From the NCBI GenBank assembly GCA_947475315.1, contig CANJMY010000023.1, positions 1 to 44,577 of the forward strand: a stretch of 44,577 nt of DNA, in the 5' to 3' direction. Positions 15,755-24,166 of the stretch are shown here, piece by piece. The notes beneath the pieces were generated by a model, which saw only the letters and a list, made by a program, of their open reading frames with translations, was not told the DNA's origin and did not search any database. Numbering within the stretch: position 1 is the first letter of the stretch; every line of letters begins with the position of its first letter. The stretch is from Pseudomonadota bacterium. Lineage in GTDB: Bacteria; Myxococcota_A; UBA796; GCA-2862545. The translations under genes were made by a program, and so were the position numbers.

Positions 15755-17283
15755 GCGGCGCGATCCTTGGGCACACGGACCTCACGACGGACGTCGACTG
15801 GACCTGTGACGTGTGCATCGTCGGGTCGGGCGCGGGCGGCGCCGTGCTCGCGGCGGGCCTCGCGGCGAAGGGGCTCGACGTGATCGTGGTCGAGGAGGGG
15901 CACCACTTCACGCGCAAGGACTTCACGTTGCAGGAGTCCGATGCGCTGCCCGCGATGTACCAGGAGCGCGCCACGCGCGCGTCGGCGGACGTGGCGATCA
16001 CCGTGCTCCAAGGCCGGAGCGTCGGCGGGTCGACCACCGTCAACTGGACGACCTGCTTTCGCACCCCGCAGCGCATCCTCGATCACTGGGCGAAGGTGCA
16101 CGGGATCGAAGGGCTTGATCTCGACCCGCACTTCGACGCGGTCGAGGCCCGCCTGAACATCCAAGAGTGGCCTGCCGCGGCGGCCAACGCGAACAACCGC
16201 GTGATCTCGGACGGCTGCGGCAAGCTCGGCTGGGAGTGGAAGTCGCTCAAGCGCAACGTCCGCGGCTGCGCGAACAGCGGCTACTGCAGCGTCGGCTGCC
16301 CGGTCGACGGAAAGCAGGCGATGGGCATTACCTACCTGCAGGACGCGGTGGCGGCGGGGGCGCGGGTGCTCTCCAACGTGCGCGTCGAGCGCTTCGAGGT
16401 GGAGGGCAAGCGCGTGGTCGCGGTGCGAGGGCGCGTGATGACGCCCGCCGCGGCCGAGCCGGATGGCGCGCAGATCGTGATCCGACCCAAGGTCGCGGTG
16501 AACAGCGGCGGCGCGCTCAACGGGCCCGCGCTCCTGCTCCGCTCGGGGCTGGACGCCGGTGGCCTGGTGGGGCGTCGCACCTTCATCCACCCGGTCGTGG
16601 CGACGCTGGCGCGCTACGAGGCGGCGGTGAACCCGTTCTGGGGCGCCCCGCAGTCGATCGGCTCGCACCAGTTCTTCGACCGCGGCGACGACAAGGTCGG
16701 GTACTTCCTGGAGGCCGCGCCGCTGCTGCCGATGCTCACGGCGGTGGCGTTCCCGATGTTCGGCGCCGAGCTGAACCAGGCGATGGGCGAGCTCCCGCAC
16801 CTCAACGCGCTGCTCGCGTTGTCGGTCGACGGACTGCTCCCCGAGGACGACGGCGGCACGGTCACGCTGCGCGCCGATGGTCGGCCGTCGCTGGACTACC
16901 CGATCCGTCCGTTCCTCAAGGAGTCGTTCCGCCACGGCACGGAGTCGATGCTCAAGATCCAGCTCGCGTCGGGCTGCGCGGAGGCGACGACGGCGCACGT
17001 CTCGCCGCTGCGGGTCAAGTCCTTGGACGAGCTCAGCAAGCTGGATGAGCGCGAGTACGGCGCGCACCGCCACGCGATCTTCACCGCGCACCAGATGGGC
17101 GGCTGCGCGATGGGCAAGGACCCGTCGAAGTCCGTCGTCGATCTGGAGCACCGCTTCCGCGGCGTGGACAACCTGTTCGTGGTCGACGGCTCCGTGCTGC
17201 CGACGTCGCTCGGCGTGAACCCGAGCGAGACGATCTACGGCCTCGCGCATCGCGCGGTCGAGCTGGTCGCCGCGGCCGTCTAG
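15751..17283 (+). CDS. GMC-family FAD-dependent oxidoreductase
   Basis: 510 residues. The FAD-binding Rossmann motif GSGAGG is at 25-30, ending in acidic EEG at 48-50. A Cys cluster at 173, 179 and 183 (C-x5-C-x3-C-P) resembles that of membrane-associated GMC enzymes such as fatty alcohol oxidases and gluconate-type dehydrogenases. The C-terminal catalytic pair is His447 (HQMGG) and Asn490 (GVNPSE). It oxidises an alcohol to a carbonyl; the substrate is unknown. The start overlaps the small-subunit stop (ATGA). Its TAG stop shares a CTAG with the stop of the convergent TatD gene. Confidence 0.92.
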   Translation: MSGAILGHTDLTTDVDWTCDVCIVGSGAGGAVLAAGLAAKGLDVIVVEEGHHFTRKDFTLQESDALPAMYQERATRASADVAITVLQGRSVGGSTTVNWTTCFRTPQRILDHWAKVHGIEGLDLDPHFDAVEARLNIQEWPAAAANANNRVISDGCGKLGWEWKSLKRNVRGCANSGYCSVGCPVDGKQAMGITYLQDAVAAGARVLSNVRVERFEVEGKRVVAVRGRVMTPAAAEPDGAQIVIRPKVAVNSGGALNGPALLLRSGLDAGGLVGRRTFIHPVVATLARYEAAVNPFWGAPQSIGSHQFFDRGDDKVGYFLEAAPLLPMLTAVAFPMFGAELNQAMGELPHLNALLALSVDGLLPEDDGGTVTLRADGRPSLDYPIRPFLKESFRHGTESMLKIQLASGCAEATTAHVSPLRVKSLDELSKLDEREYGAHRHAIFTAHQMGGCAMGKDPSKSVVDLEHRFRGVDNLFVVDGSVLPTSLGVNPSETIYGLAHRAVELVAAAV

Positions 17284-18044
17284 AGGGCGGGGAACAGGGT
17301 GCGGGCGTTGCGCGCGCTCAGGTCCAGGACCTGGAGCGTCGTGCAGCCCCGCAGCGCGGCGACGCGCTCGGCGACGCGCACCAGATCGGCGGGCTCGCCG
17401 CGCGCGCCGGGCGTCCACGGCTGATCGGGCGCGTCGGTCTCCAGCAGCAGGAGGGGATCGGGCACGCGCGCGGCGACCTCAGCGATCCTCGACGAGGTCG
17501 CGACGCCCGCGCCGATCGACACGCACACGCCGAGCGTCGCCAGCTTGTCGAGCGTGTCGGGCGGACCACTCCACGCGTGGATCATCGCGCCGGCCTCGGG
17601 CACGCCGTCGGCCTTGAGCAGCGCGGTGATTTGTGGGTAGGCGCGGACGACGTGCAGGACGACCGGCACCCCACGCTCGCGGGCCAGCGCGAGGTGCGCG
17701 CGCGTGCTGGAGCGTTGACGCTCTCGCGCGACCGGCTCCTTCGCGCGGGCGAAGTCCAGCCCGGTCTCCCCGATGCCGTGCGGGGTCTGTCGACGCGACA
17801 GCGCGTGGAGCAGCGCGTCGTGTGTGTCGTCGTCGAGGTCGGTGCCCCACCACGGGTGGACGCCGAGCGTCCAGGCCGCGCCGATCTGTCGGCCGACGCG
17901 CTCGACCTGATCCCAGTCGTGGGGAGCCGCGGCGCAGATCACAAACCCACCGACGCCTGCCGCGCGTGCCCGATCGAGGACGTCCGCACGGTCGACGTCG
18001 AACGCGGGCAGGTCGAGGTGCGTGTGGGCGTCGACCCAGGTCAC
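17280..18044 (-). CDS. TatD-family metal-dependent hydrolase (first of two)
   Basis: 254 residues. Metal ligands expected for TatD-type DNases are visible: His7 and His9 (DAHTHLD), Glu in GETGLDF, His in VVLHVVRAY, His in MIHAWSGPP (usually HCFSG) and Asp in LLETDAPD. The family has 3'-5' exonuclease or other phosphoesterase activity in the cytoplasm. The GTG start at 18044 overlaps the NifU-type gene stop as GTGA, so translation is coupled; longer readings of the frame run inside that gene. It is more divergent than the second TatD at 26271-27059. The stop shares a CTAG with the GMC gene stop. Confidence 0.88.
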   Translation of the reverse strand: MTWVDAHTHLDLPAFDVDRADVLDRARAAGVGGFVICAAAPHDWDQVERVGRQIGAAWTLGVHPWWGTDLDDDTHDALLHALSRRQTPHGIGETGLDFARAKEPVARERQRSSTRAHLALARERGVPVVLHVVRAYPQITALLKADGVPEAGAMIHAWSGPPDTLDKLATLGVCVSIGAGVATSSRIAEVAARVPDPLLLLETDAPDQPWTPGARGEPADLVRVAERVAALRGCTTLQVLDLSARNARTLFPAL

Positions 18045-18883
18045 GCGATGGACTCCACGCTGTGGATCTCGTTCGGGAAGGCCTCCTTGAGCATCTTCTC
18101 GATCCCGCCCTTCACCGTCAGCGCGGAGGCGGGGCAGGTCCGGCACGCGCCGATCAGGTTGATGCGGACGACACCCTGCTCGATCGAGAGCAGCTCCAGG
18201 TCGCCGCCGTCGCGGTGGAGGATGGGCAGCACGTTCGCCTCCATGACGCGCCACACGGCGGCCTCCAACCCGTCGGCGCGCGCGGCGTCTTCAGGCGGGG
18301 TGAGCGTGCCGCCGGCGGACAGGATGTGCTCACGGATGGCGACCGACACCGCGAGATCGATCGGCCCCCACTCGGCCTCGGGTGCGCGCTCGATGGTGAT
18401 CGTGTTGTCACGCACGAGCAGGTTCCGCACGTCGTCGCGGCGGATCAGCCGCGCGATGAGCCAAGGCGCGCCGTCGGTGGTCTTGGTGAACCACAGTCGC
18501 CCCGTCGCCAGGCGGCGATCGGTGATGTACGCGCGGCCATCCGGGTTCGGCGTCTCCTTGGCGCTGAGCTTCACCTCGGTGATCACCTGCCAGTGGCCGT
18601 CCTTGTGGTCCAAGGTCAGGCCGCGCAGGCGGTCCACCACCTCATCGCTCGCCGTGATCGGGTGGCCTTCGAACACGGGGTGAGGCGGACCCTCGGCGGG
18701 CCCTTCGGTCACTTGGAGCATCCAGCCGGCGGGCACGGCGAGCAGCGCGAGCGCGATCCCTTGACCGTCCGGCAGCCCGGCGAGCCGCGCTTCGGCGGCG
18801 GGGGAGAGCGAGACCGGCTCGTCGTCGCGGTACACGACCGGGCCGAGGCCCAGCGCGCGCTTGATCTTGTCCCACAGGCCCAT
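18041..18883 (-). CDS. NifU/Nfu-type iron-sulfur carrier protein
   Basis: 280 residues. The N-terminal part (about 20-90) may be a degenerate A-type carrier-like domain. An Nfu N-terminal-like segment (ETPNPDGRAY) follows at about 109-200. The C-terminal NifU domain has the Fe-S-binding pair Cys247-x2-Cys250 in GACRTCP. Such proteins receive and deliver [4Fe-4S] clusters. The ATG start is at 18883. The TatD gene follows with a 4-base overlap. The other direction holds a low-molecular-weight phosphatase, divergent by 93 bases. I do not assign a symbol because the three-part layout is unlike E. coli NfuA in detail. Confidence 0.87.
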   Translation of the reverse strand: MGLWDKIKRALGLGPVVYRDDEPVSLSPAAEARLAGLPDGQGIALALLAVPAGWMLQVTEGPAEGPPHPVFEGHPITASDEVVDRLRGLTLDHKDGHWQVITEVKLSAKETPNPDGRAYITDRRLATGRLWFTKTTDGAPWLIARLIRRDDVRNLLVRDNTITIERAPEAEWGPIDLAVSVAIREHILSAGGTLTPPEDAARADGLEAAVWRVMEANVLPILHRDGGDLELLSIEQGVVRINLIGACRTCPASALTVKGGIEKMLKEAFPNEIHSVESIA

Positions 18884-18976
18884 GCGTGCCCCGGATGAAG
18901 GTCGCTCCTAACACCCCGCAGCGCGACGGTGCGCAGACGGCGCGCGCTTGCTACGGTCCGCGGACCGGAGGATCTC

Positions 18977-19426
18977 GTGGCGGCCGTGCTCTTCGTGTGT
19001 CTTGGCAACATCTGTCGCAGCCCCATGGCCGAGGGGATCCTGCGCGCCAGGCCCGAGGCTGCGGGCTGGACGATCGACTCGGCGGGGACCGCCGGGCACC
19101 ACGCGGGCGAGCACGCCGATCCGCGGACCGAGCGCGTGCTGCGCCGCCATGGGCAGCAGTTCGCGCACGCCGCGCGCGCCGTGACGGCGGACGACTTCCC
19201 TCGCTACGACATGCTGCTCGCGATGGACGCCGACAACCTGTCGGATCTGCGCCGGCGCTGTCCCGCCGGGCACCAACACAAGCTGACGCTGGCCCTGGAG
19301 CCGCTGGGAGGCGGCGACGTGCCCGACCCCTACTACGGTGGCCCGGAGGGCTTCGACCACGTGCATGACCTGCTCACGCGCGCGTTGGACGTGTGGGTCC
19401 AGCGCTGGAGCGGGGGCGCGGCCTAG
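18977..19426 (+). CDS. low-molecular-weight protein-tyrosine phosphatase
   Basis: 149 residues. The active-site loop C-x5-R is at Cys8 to Arg14 (VCLGNICRSPM), and the general-acid Asp lies in the C-terminal DPYYGG. It removes phosphate from tyrosine or, in arsenate reductase relatives, reduces arsenate; the DPYYGG element favours phosphatase. The GTG start at 18977 has GGAG six bases upstream. It is probably a single gene, convergent with the RelA/SpoT-like gene, and their TAG stops overlap in one CTAG. Confidence 0.93.
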   Translation: MAAVLFVCLGNICRSPMAEGILRARPEAAGWTIDSAGTAGHHAGEHADPRTERVLRRHGQQFAHAARAVTADDFPRYDMLLAMDADNLSDLRRRCPAGHQHKLTLALEPLGGGDVPDPYYGGPEGFDHVHDLLTRALDVWVQRWSGGAA

Positions 19427-20499
19427 CGCAGGTACTGGCCGCGCGTCAGGCGGTCGCGGACGCGCTCGAACTGGCGACGCTTGTACTTGGAGTGCGCGTT
19501 GTCGCCCTCCTCGTTGTCCTTGGCGGTCTGCTCGTCGACCAACTGGAATTCCACCGTCACGTAGACGGTGCGACCGAGCAGCAGCGGGTCCTGGTCCGGG
19601 AGCTTGTCGGGCGGCAGCGCGATCGGGATGTCGGTGACGAAGTTGATCATCCGGTAGTTTCGACCGGAGAACTCGTTGGTCGGCGTGTCGGCCCGGACGG
19701 GGTCGTCGACGAGCGCCTGGAGCTGCTCGCGCTCTTCGGGCGTCAGCGCGTCGGCGAGGGCGCGCGGGTCCAGCAGGTTGTTCCGGCTCTGGCCGGGGAT
19801 GATCTGGTTGTACGGAAAGACCTCACGCACCAGCCAGGACAGCGCCGCGACGACGTCCGTCTCTTGCGGCACGATCACGCGGTAGCGCAGCTTGTCGAAG
19901 ATGCGGGCCGCGACGTCGTCGCGCTTGGAGAGCAGCTTGCTGATCACCGACATGCGCGACTTTCGGTTGCCGTGGAAGGCGACGAGCGGCACGCCGCTGC
20001 GCCGCATGCGATCGGCGGCGTTCGCGACCAAGGCGTGCGCCGCGTCCTGCAGCTCCTGGTCGGAGATCGACAGGTGCTGGCGCAGATCCGCGGCCTCCAG
20101 GTGCTGCAGCACGTGCATCAGCTTGAGGATCATGCAGGACAGGACCTGCGTGCGGCGGAACCCCTGAGCGTTGGACGCCCACAGGAAGATGTCGCGGACG
20201 TCCTCGACCTCGCGCAGCTTGGGCGGGATGCGGAGCTGCAGGTACTCCTCGACGTAGGAGGCGGCCTCGTCGAAGAGGTAACGAAGGCGGGCCTGATCCT
20301 GCGGATCGTCGGGGTCCATCAGGTGGAGTCGGAGCAGTCGGTCCACCGACGCGAGGTCGGCGAACGCGGCCTTGTGCCAGTCGACCACCGAGCCGCCCGC
20401 CAGCAGGACGCGCAGGGCCTCGACGTCTTCGAGCGACAACCGCAGCGGCTCCATGCTGCGCGAGATCGACGTGTCCAACTCCAGGATGTCGCGGCGCAA
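19423..20499 (-). CDS. RelA/SpoT-like synthetase-fold protein (TIGR04552-type), function unknown
   Basis: 358 residues. I recognise it as a TIGR04552-type conserved hypothetical. By hand alignment residues about 175-342 follow the RelA/SpoT synthetase domain. There is a basic stretch RKS (179-181), then IFDKLRYR with Asp202 at the catalytic Asp and Arg207 five residues later. Asp215, Ala218 and Leu220 keep register, and Tyr282 sits at the nucleotide-stacking Tyr. Glu317 is at the catalytic Glu in VEFQL. Without a gap, Gln319, Glu330, Gly332, Ala335, His336, Tyr339 and Lys340 match the E-x-Q to AHxxYK motif. The basic GRFKDY loop is altered to GQSRNNL and about 20 residues are inserted before Glu317. 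Residues 1-170 are helical with no HD hydrolase motif. The TTG start has GGAGG four bases upstream. Confidence 0.8.
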   Translation of the reverse strand: MRRDILELDTSISRSMEPLRLSLEDVEALRVLLAGGSVVDWHKAAFADLASVDRLLRLHLMDPDDPQDQARLRYLFDEAASYVEEYLQLRIPPKLREVEDVRDIFLWASNAQGFRRTQVLSCMILKLMHVLQHLEAADLRQHLSISDQELQDAAHALVANAADRMRRSGVPLVAFHGNRKSRMSVISKLLSKRDDVAARIFDKLRYRVIVPQETDVVAALSWLVREVFPYNQIIPGQSRNNLLDPRALADALTPEEREQLQALVDDPVRADTPTNEFSGRNYRMINFVTDIPIALPPDKLPDQDPLLLGRTVYVTVEFQLVDEQTAKDNEEGDNAHSKYKRRQFERVRDRLTRGQYLR

Positions 20500-20567
20500 G
20501 GCCCCTCCGTGCGGCCCGGGTATCGCGTCGGGGCCTCCGGCGCGCTAGTCCCGGCCCCGGAGGACGC
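20500..20567. promoter_or_regulatory. 68-base divergent control region shared by the RelA/SpoT-like gene and rsgA
   Basis: Both genes start with TTG and have GGAGG exactly four bases before it (20504-20508 on the minus strand, 20559-20563 on the plus strand). Only about 45 bases remain between the ribosome sites, so any two promoters must overlap. GGGGCC and GGCCCC form a 6-base inverted repeat around CTAG in this stretch. I could not pick convincing -10 or -35 boxes. Confidence 0.4.
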
Positions 20568-21482
20568 TTGCGTCAGGCCTCTCGTCGGATTGACTCCTCG
20601 CGCACGGGTCGCGTCGTCGCCACGCTCGGCCGCCGGGTGATGGTGCGTGACGCCGACGGCGATCGCGCGTGTTTCCTGTCCGGTCACCGCGCGGTGATCG
20701 GCGATCAGGTTCGTTGGGAAGAAGCTCGCGGTGAAGGCGGCAAGATCTGCGATGTCTTGCCCCGTGAGCGCACCCTCACTCGCCAGGAGATGGACGGCCG
20801 CGAGCACGTGCTGGCGTCCAACCTAGGCGGCCTGCTGATCGTCGCGGCCACCATGCAGCCACCTTACCGCCCTGGCCTCATCGATCGGTACTGGATCGCC
20901 GGGTCTTCGTCTGGCCTTGAGGTCGGGCTGGTGATCACGAAGGGCGACCTTGGTGTCACCGACGAGATCGAGGCGGACCTGGCGTGGCGCGCGGAGCACG
21001 GCCTCCAGGTCATCCGCTGCACGCCCACCGACGGCGAGGGCGTGGACGATGTGCGCGAGTTCTTGCGCGAGCACGGCGAGGTGGGCCCTTGGGCGCTCGT
21101 GGGGCACTCAGGCGTGGGCAAGACGCGGCTGATGCAGACCTTGCTGCCGGACATCGACGTCGGTCCGATCGGCGAGATCAGCGAGTTCTGGGAGCAGGGG
21201 AAGCACACGACCACCGGCTCGCGGATCTTTGAGGTCGAGCCCGGCGTGGAGCTGGCCGACTCGCCTGGCATCCGCACCTTCCTCCCTGGCGGCCTGGACC
21301 CCAAGCTCGCCCGCGATCACTTCCCCGGCATGGGCCCGCTGCCTTGTAAGTACCGCGACTGCCTGCACCGCCCGGGCGAGGCCGGCTGCGTCGCCGAGGC
21401 GCAGATCGCACCAGACGTGCTCACCCGATACCGACGCCTGCTCGACGAGGTGGTCGGGCTCACCGAGAGGATGCGCCCATGA
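20568..21482 (+). CDS. rsgA: ribosome small-subunit-dependent GTPase A
   Basis: 304 residues with the circularly permuted GTPase order of this family. An N-terminal OB-fold (about 12-75) comes first, then the G4-like TKGD at 124-127, G1 GHSGVGKT at 179-186 and G3 DSPG at 231-234. A zinc finger follows with Cys260, Cys265, His267 and Cys274. It acts in late 30S assembly. Two departures from the common form are TKGD instead of NKxD and GKT instead of GKS. The TTG start has GGAGG four bases upstream and no good in-frame alternative follows. The next gene overlaps its stop by four bases. It is divergent from the RelA/SpoT-like gene. Confidence 0.95.
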   Translation: MRQASRRIDSSRTGRVVATLGRRVMVRDADGDRACFLSGHRAVIGDQVRWEEARGEGGKICDVLPRERTLTRQEMDGREHVLASNLGGLLIVAATMQPPYRPGLIDRYWIAGSSSGLEVGLVITKGDLGVTDEIEADLAWRAEHGLQVIRCTPTDGEGVDDVREFLREHGEVGPWALVGHSGVGKTRLMQTLLPDIDVGPIGEISEFWEQGKHTTTGSRIFEVEPGVELADSPGIRTFLPGGLDPKLARDHFPGMGPLPCKYRDCLHRPGEAGCVAEAQIAPDVLTRYRRLLDEVVGLTERMRP

Positions 21483-23581
21483 TCCGTCGCGCGAAGTCGC
21501 TGTCCCTGCTGGTCACGCTCGCCTCCTGTACCTCCAAGGACGAGCCCATCACGGACACCGACGCGGCGCCGCACGTCGTCGACCCGGTCGCCGCCGCCAA
21601 GGCGTTCAAGCTCTACTACCGGGAGCGCACCGAGCGGGTGCTGGTGTCCTTCGAGCGGTTTGGCACCTTCGGCGACGCGAGCTTTGGCGTGGTCAACGGT
21701 CGCGCCGACATCGCGCACACTGGCAACGACTGGGAGATCCTGCCTGGCCCGCACGACAACAACCTGATCGGCACGTCGGTTCAGTCGCTGTGGACCGCCT
21801 ACAAGGTGTTTGGTGGGCGGCCGCTCGAGCTCGCGCTGATCCGACACTTCCAGGGGCTGGCGTGGCAGGAGTCGGTGGGGGGCATCCCCGGCATGACCGC
21901 GCGTGAGGCGCTGCCCGGTTGGACGCGCGCGATCGACGGCGCGGCGGGCACGCAGATCCACACTCGTGACGGCGCGCCGATCTCGCGCCCCGCTCCTGGC
22001 GTCGACATCACCGACGAGGTGCTCGCGACCTTCTTCGCGGACGGCACGTGGACCTACCGCGAGGACCCGAACGAGACGTTCTTCAGCCACATGCCGATCG
22101 CGGACCTGGAGACCTACGCGATCACCATGAGCTTCCCCGACCCGCGCTTCCTGCGCGTCAGCGACTGCTGCTCGTCGTTCATTCGTGTTCCGGACGGACG
22201 CCCTTGGGAGGGTGCTTTCTGGGGCAACCACAACTCGCGCGACAACTTCCCGGACCTGGTCCTCGGTCACCTGAGCGCGCAGGCGGCGGCTGCGGATCCG
22301 TCGGTGGCGGAGGACGTGCGGCAGGCGGCGGAGGCCGCGGTGGCGGCGGGCGAGCGCGTCGCCGATCTGTTGGCGGCGAACGGGAACACCGTGATGACCG
22401 TCGACGAGTTCCACGACGACGACACGCTGGTGCCCAGCGGCGGAATTCGCCCGCACGGACTGTCTGAAGGGCAAGACCTTGGCACGCTTCAGGCCTGCCC
22501 GGACGTGTTCCTCGCGGCGACCATCGCGACCGGCGGCCTGACCTACCCGCCGCCCGACATGTCGATGTCGCCGGGCATCGAGCAGCTCCTCCTCGACGCG
22601 GTGGGGACGGGTGGCATCTCCTGCACCATCGAGGAGCCGCGCACCTGCTCCGGCCTGTCGGACGCGTTCTGCGGGTACACCTGGAGCAGCATGGAGGAGA
22701 TCGAGATCTTCGGTCAGCCGATCCTCGACCTCGCGCGGAACCTGGGCCCGGCCACGGCGGAGGGCCTGCTGGGCTCGCTGCAGAACGACTACGATGACGT
22801 CGTCGAGGCGATGACCGGCGTGTACCACCACGCGGTGAACGTAGGCGACAAGGCGATGGCGGCGGACGCGCGCGCACAGGCGCACGCGATGACGGACACG
22901 ATGCGCCACTTCGCCGACGTGATCTACACGCCCGGCGATCCGCGCGACGGTGAGCAGCGCTACGAGGCGGCGGTGTTCGACGCGATCGTGGGCGGGGACG
23001 TGATCGCCGAGGACCTGGGCGACATGTCGATCGAGGAGGCGCGGGTCGCGCACATCGAGTCGCTCCTGACGCTGCCCGAGACCGCGGCGTGGCCGTTGAT
23101 CGACGACGCGACGATCAAGGCGCGCGTGGACGCGGGGCTGGTGGGGCTCGGGAACCATCCGTCTGGCCGCAGCGACGTGATCCGCGACCGCTATCTCGAC
23201 GCCTATGGCGACGTGCCGCCCATCCGCCGCGCCGACGACGGCTATGAGGCGCGCACGGCGGGCGGCGACTGGCACGCGGTCGAGAACCCGCACCACCAGC
23301 GCATCGGCGACCTGGAGCTCTGGCAGGCCATGCCGATCTGCCTGTCGCGTCCGGACCTGCTGGACTGTGCTTGGGCGGCCCGCGGCTGCAAGCCTGCGGA
23401 CCTCGACGGGGACGGCACGGTCACGGCCGCCGATCGCGCAGCGCTCGACGCGATCTTCGTGGACGGTCAGACCTGCGGCGAGGACGGCTGCGGCGGCGCG
23501 GACATCGACGGGTCTGGCGTGCTGGACTCGCTCGACACCGCGTTCGAGGACGCGGCGATCGGCTGCTGGTACACGCCCTAG
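21479..23581 (+). CDS. large unknown lipoprotein with dockerin-like calcium-binding tail
   Basis: 700 residues. The signal peptide ends in a lipobox-like LASC (Cys17), followed by an acidic linker. Residues about 40-630 are not recognised; they hold a double Cys (DCCSSF) near residue 224 and helix-rich stretches. The last 60 residues carry two EF-hand-like loops, Asp641-x-Asp643-x-Asp645-Gly and Asp675-x-Asp677-x-Ser679-Gly, each followed by a helix, and Cys pairs. This is the layout of a type I dockerin or EF-hand pair. The start overlaps the rsgA stop by four bases, so it is translationally coupled to an unrelated housekeeping gene. The end is convergent with pdxH, only three bases apart. 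Confidence 0.85.
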   Translation: MIRRAKSLSLLVTLASCTSKDEPITDTDAAPHVVDPVAAAKAFKLYYRERTERVLVSFERFGTFGDASFGVVNGRADIAHTGNDWEILPGPHDNNLIGTSVQSLWTAYKVFGGRPLELALIRHFQGLAWQESVGGIPGMTAREALPGWTRAIDGAAGTQIHTRDGAPISRPAPGVDITDEVLATFFADGTWTYREDPNETFFSHMPIADLETYAITMSFPDPRFLRVSDCCSSFIRVPDGRPWEGAFWGNHNSRDNFPDLVLGHLSAQAAAADPSVAEDVRQAAEAAVAAGERVADLLAANGNTVMTVDEFHDDDTLVPSGGIRPHGLSEGQDLGTLQACPDVFLAATIATGGLTYPPPDMSMSPGIEQLLLDAVGTGGISCTIEEPRTCSGLSDAFCGYTWSSMEEIEIFGQPILDLARNLGPATAEGLLGSLQNDYDDVVEAMTGVYHHAVNVGDKAMAADARAQAHAMTDTMRHFADVIYTPGDPRDGEQRYEAAVFDAIVGGDVIAEDLGDMSIEEARVAHIESLLTLPETAAWPLIDDATIKARVDAGLVGLGNHPSGRSDVIRDRYLDAYGDVPPIRRADDGYEARTAGGDWHAVENPHHQRIGDLELWQAMPICLSRPDLLDCAWAARGCKPADLDGDGTVTAADRAALDAIFVDGQTCGEDGCGGADIDGSGVLDSLDTAFEDAAIGCWYTP

Positions 23582-23584
23582 GGC

Positions 23585-24166
23585 CTACGGGTCGAGCGTC
23601 TCGGTGACCCAGGTGTGGCCGAGGCGGCGCCAGACGCGGCGCTCGTGCAGGCGATCGGGCTTGCCCTGCCACAGCTCCACGCGGTGCGGCGCGATCCGGA
23701 ACCCGGACCAGAAGGTGGGGCGGGGGACGTCCACGCCGTGGAAGCGTGCTTCGACCTGCTCCAGGCGCGTGAGGAGATCCTCACGGCTTGGCTGGGGCTG
23801 GCTCTGACGCGAGGCCCAGCCACCGAGCTGGCTACCGCGCGGCCGAGTGGACCAGTACGCGTCGGCCTCGCTGTCCGCGACCGGCGTCACGTCGCCTTCG
23901 ACGATCGCCTGACGCTGCAGGGACTTCCAGTGGAAGAGGGCGGTGGCCCGTGGCGTGGCGCCCAGCGCAACCGCCTTGCGGCTGCCCAGGTTGGTGTAGA
24001 ACGTGAGGCCTGCGGGGCCATGGTCCTTCATCAGCACGGTGCGCAGGCTCGGGCGGCCTTCGGCGTCGAGCGTGGCCAGCTGCATGGCGTCGGGCACGTC
24101 GGCCTCGTGGGCGACGGCGTCGGCGTACCAAGCGGCGAAAGCGTCGTGCCAGTGCGGCGTGGTCAT
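23585..24166 (-). CDS. pdxH: pyridoxamine/pyridoxine 5'-phosphate oxidase
   Basis: 193 residues, slightly shorter than the E. coli enzyme (218). The FMN-binding split-barrel is evident: MQLATLDAEGRPSLRTVLMK near the start, FYTNLGSRKA, then FHWKSLQRQ, and SQLGGWASRQSQP, a region conserved in PdxH. The C-terminal domain has FWSGFRIAPHRVELWQG and an end of the W-x-R-x-x-P type altered to ETLDP. It oxidises pyridoxine or pyridoxamine phosphate to pyridoxal 5'-phosphate. The ATG overlaps the preceding stop by one base (TGATG), so it is coupled to the chalcone-isomerase-like gene. Confidence 0.94.
   Translation of the reverse strand: MTTPHWHDAFAAWYADAVAHEADVPDAMQLATLDAEGRPSLRTVLMKDHGPAGLTFYTNLGSRKAVALGATPRATALFHWKSLQRQAIVEGDVTPVADSEADAYWSTRPRGSQLGGWASRQSQPQPSREDLLTRLEQVEARFHGVDVPRPTFWSGFRIAPHRVELWQGKPDRLHERRVWRRLGHTWVTETLDP

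Noticed and set aside
15631-17418. Minus-strand open frame of 595 codons opposite the GMC oxidoreductase
   Set aside because: Antisense to a clear GMC enzyme; no motifs.
21317-23296. Minus-strand open frame of 659 codons opposite the dockerin-tailed lipoprotein
   Set aside because: The opposite strand has a signal peptide and EF-hand loops; this frame has only Arg/Val-rich sequence without motifs.
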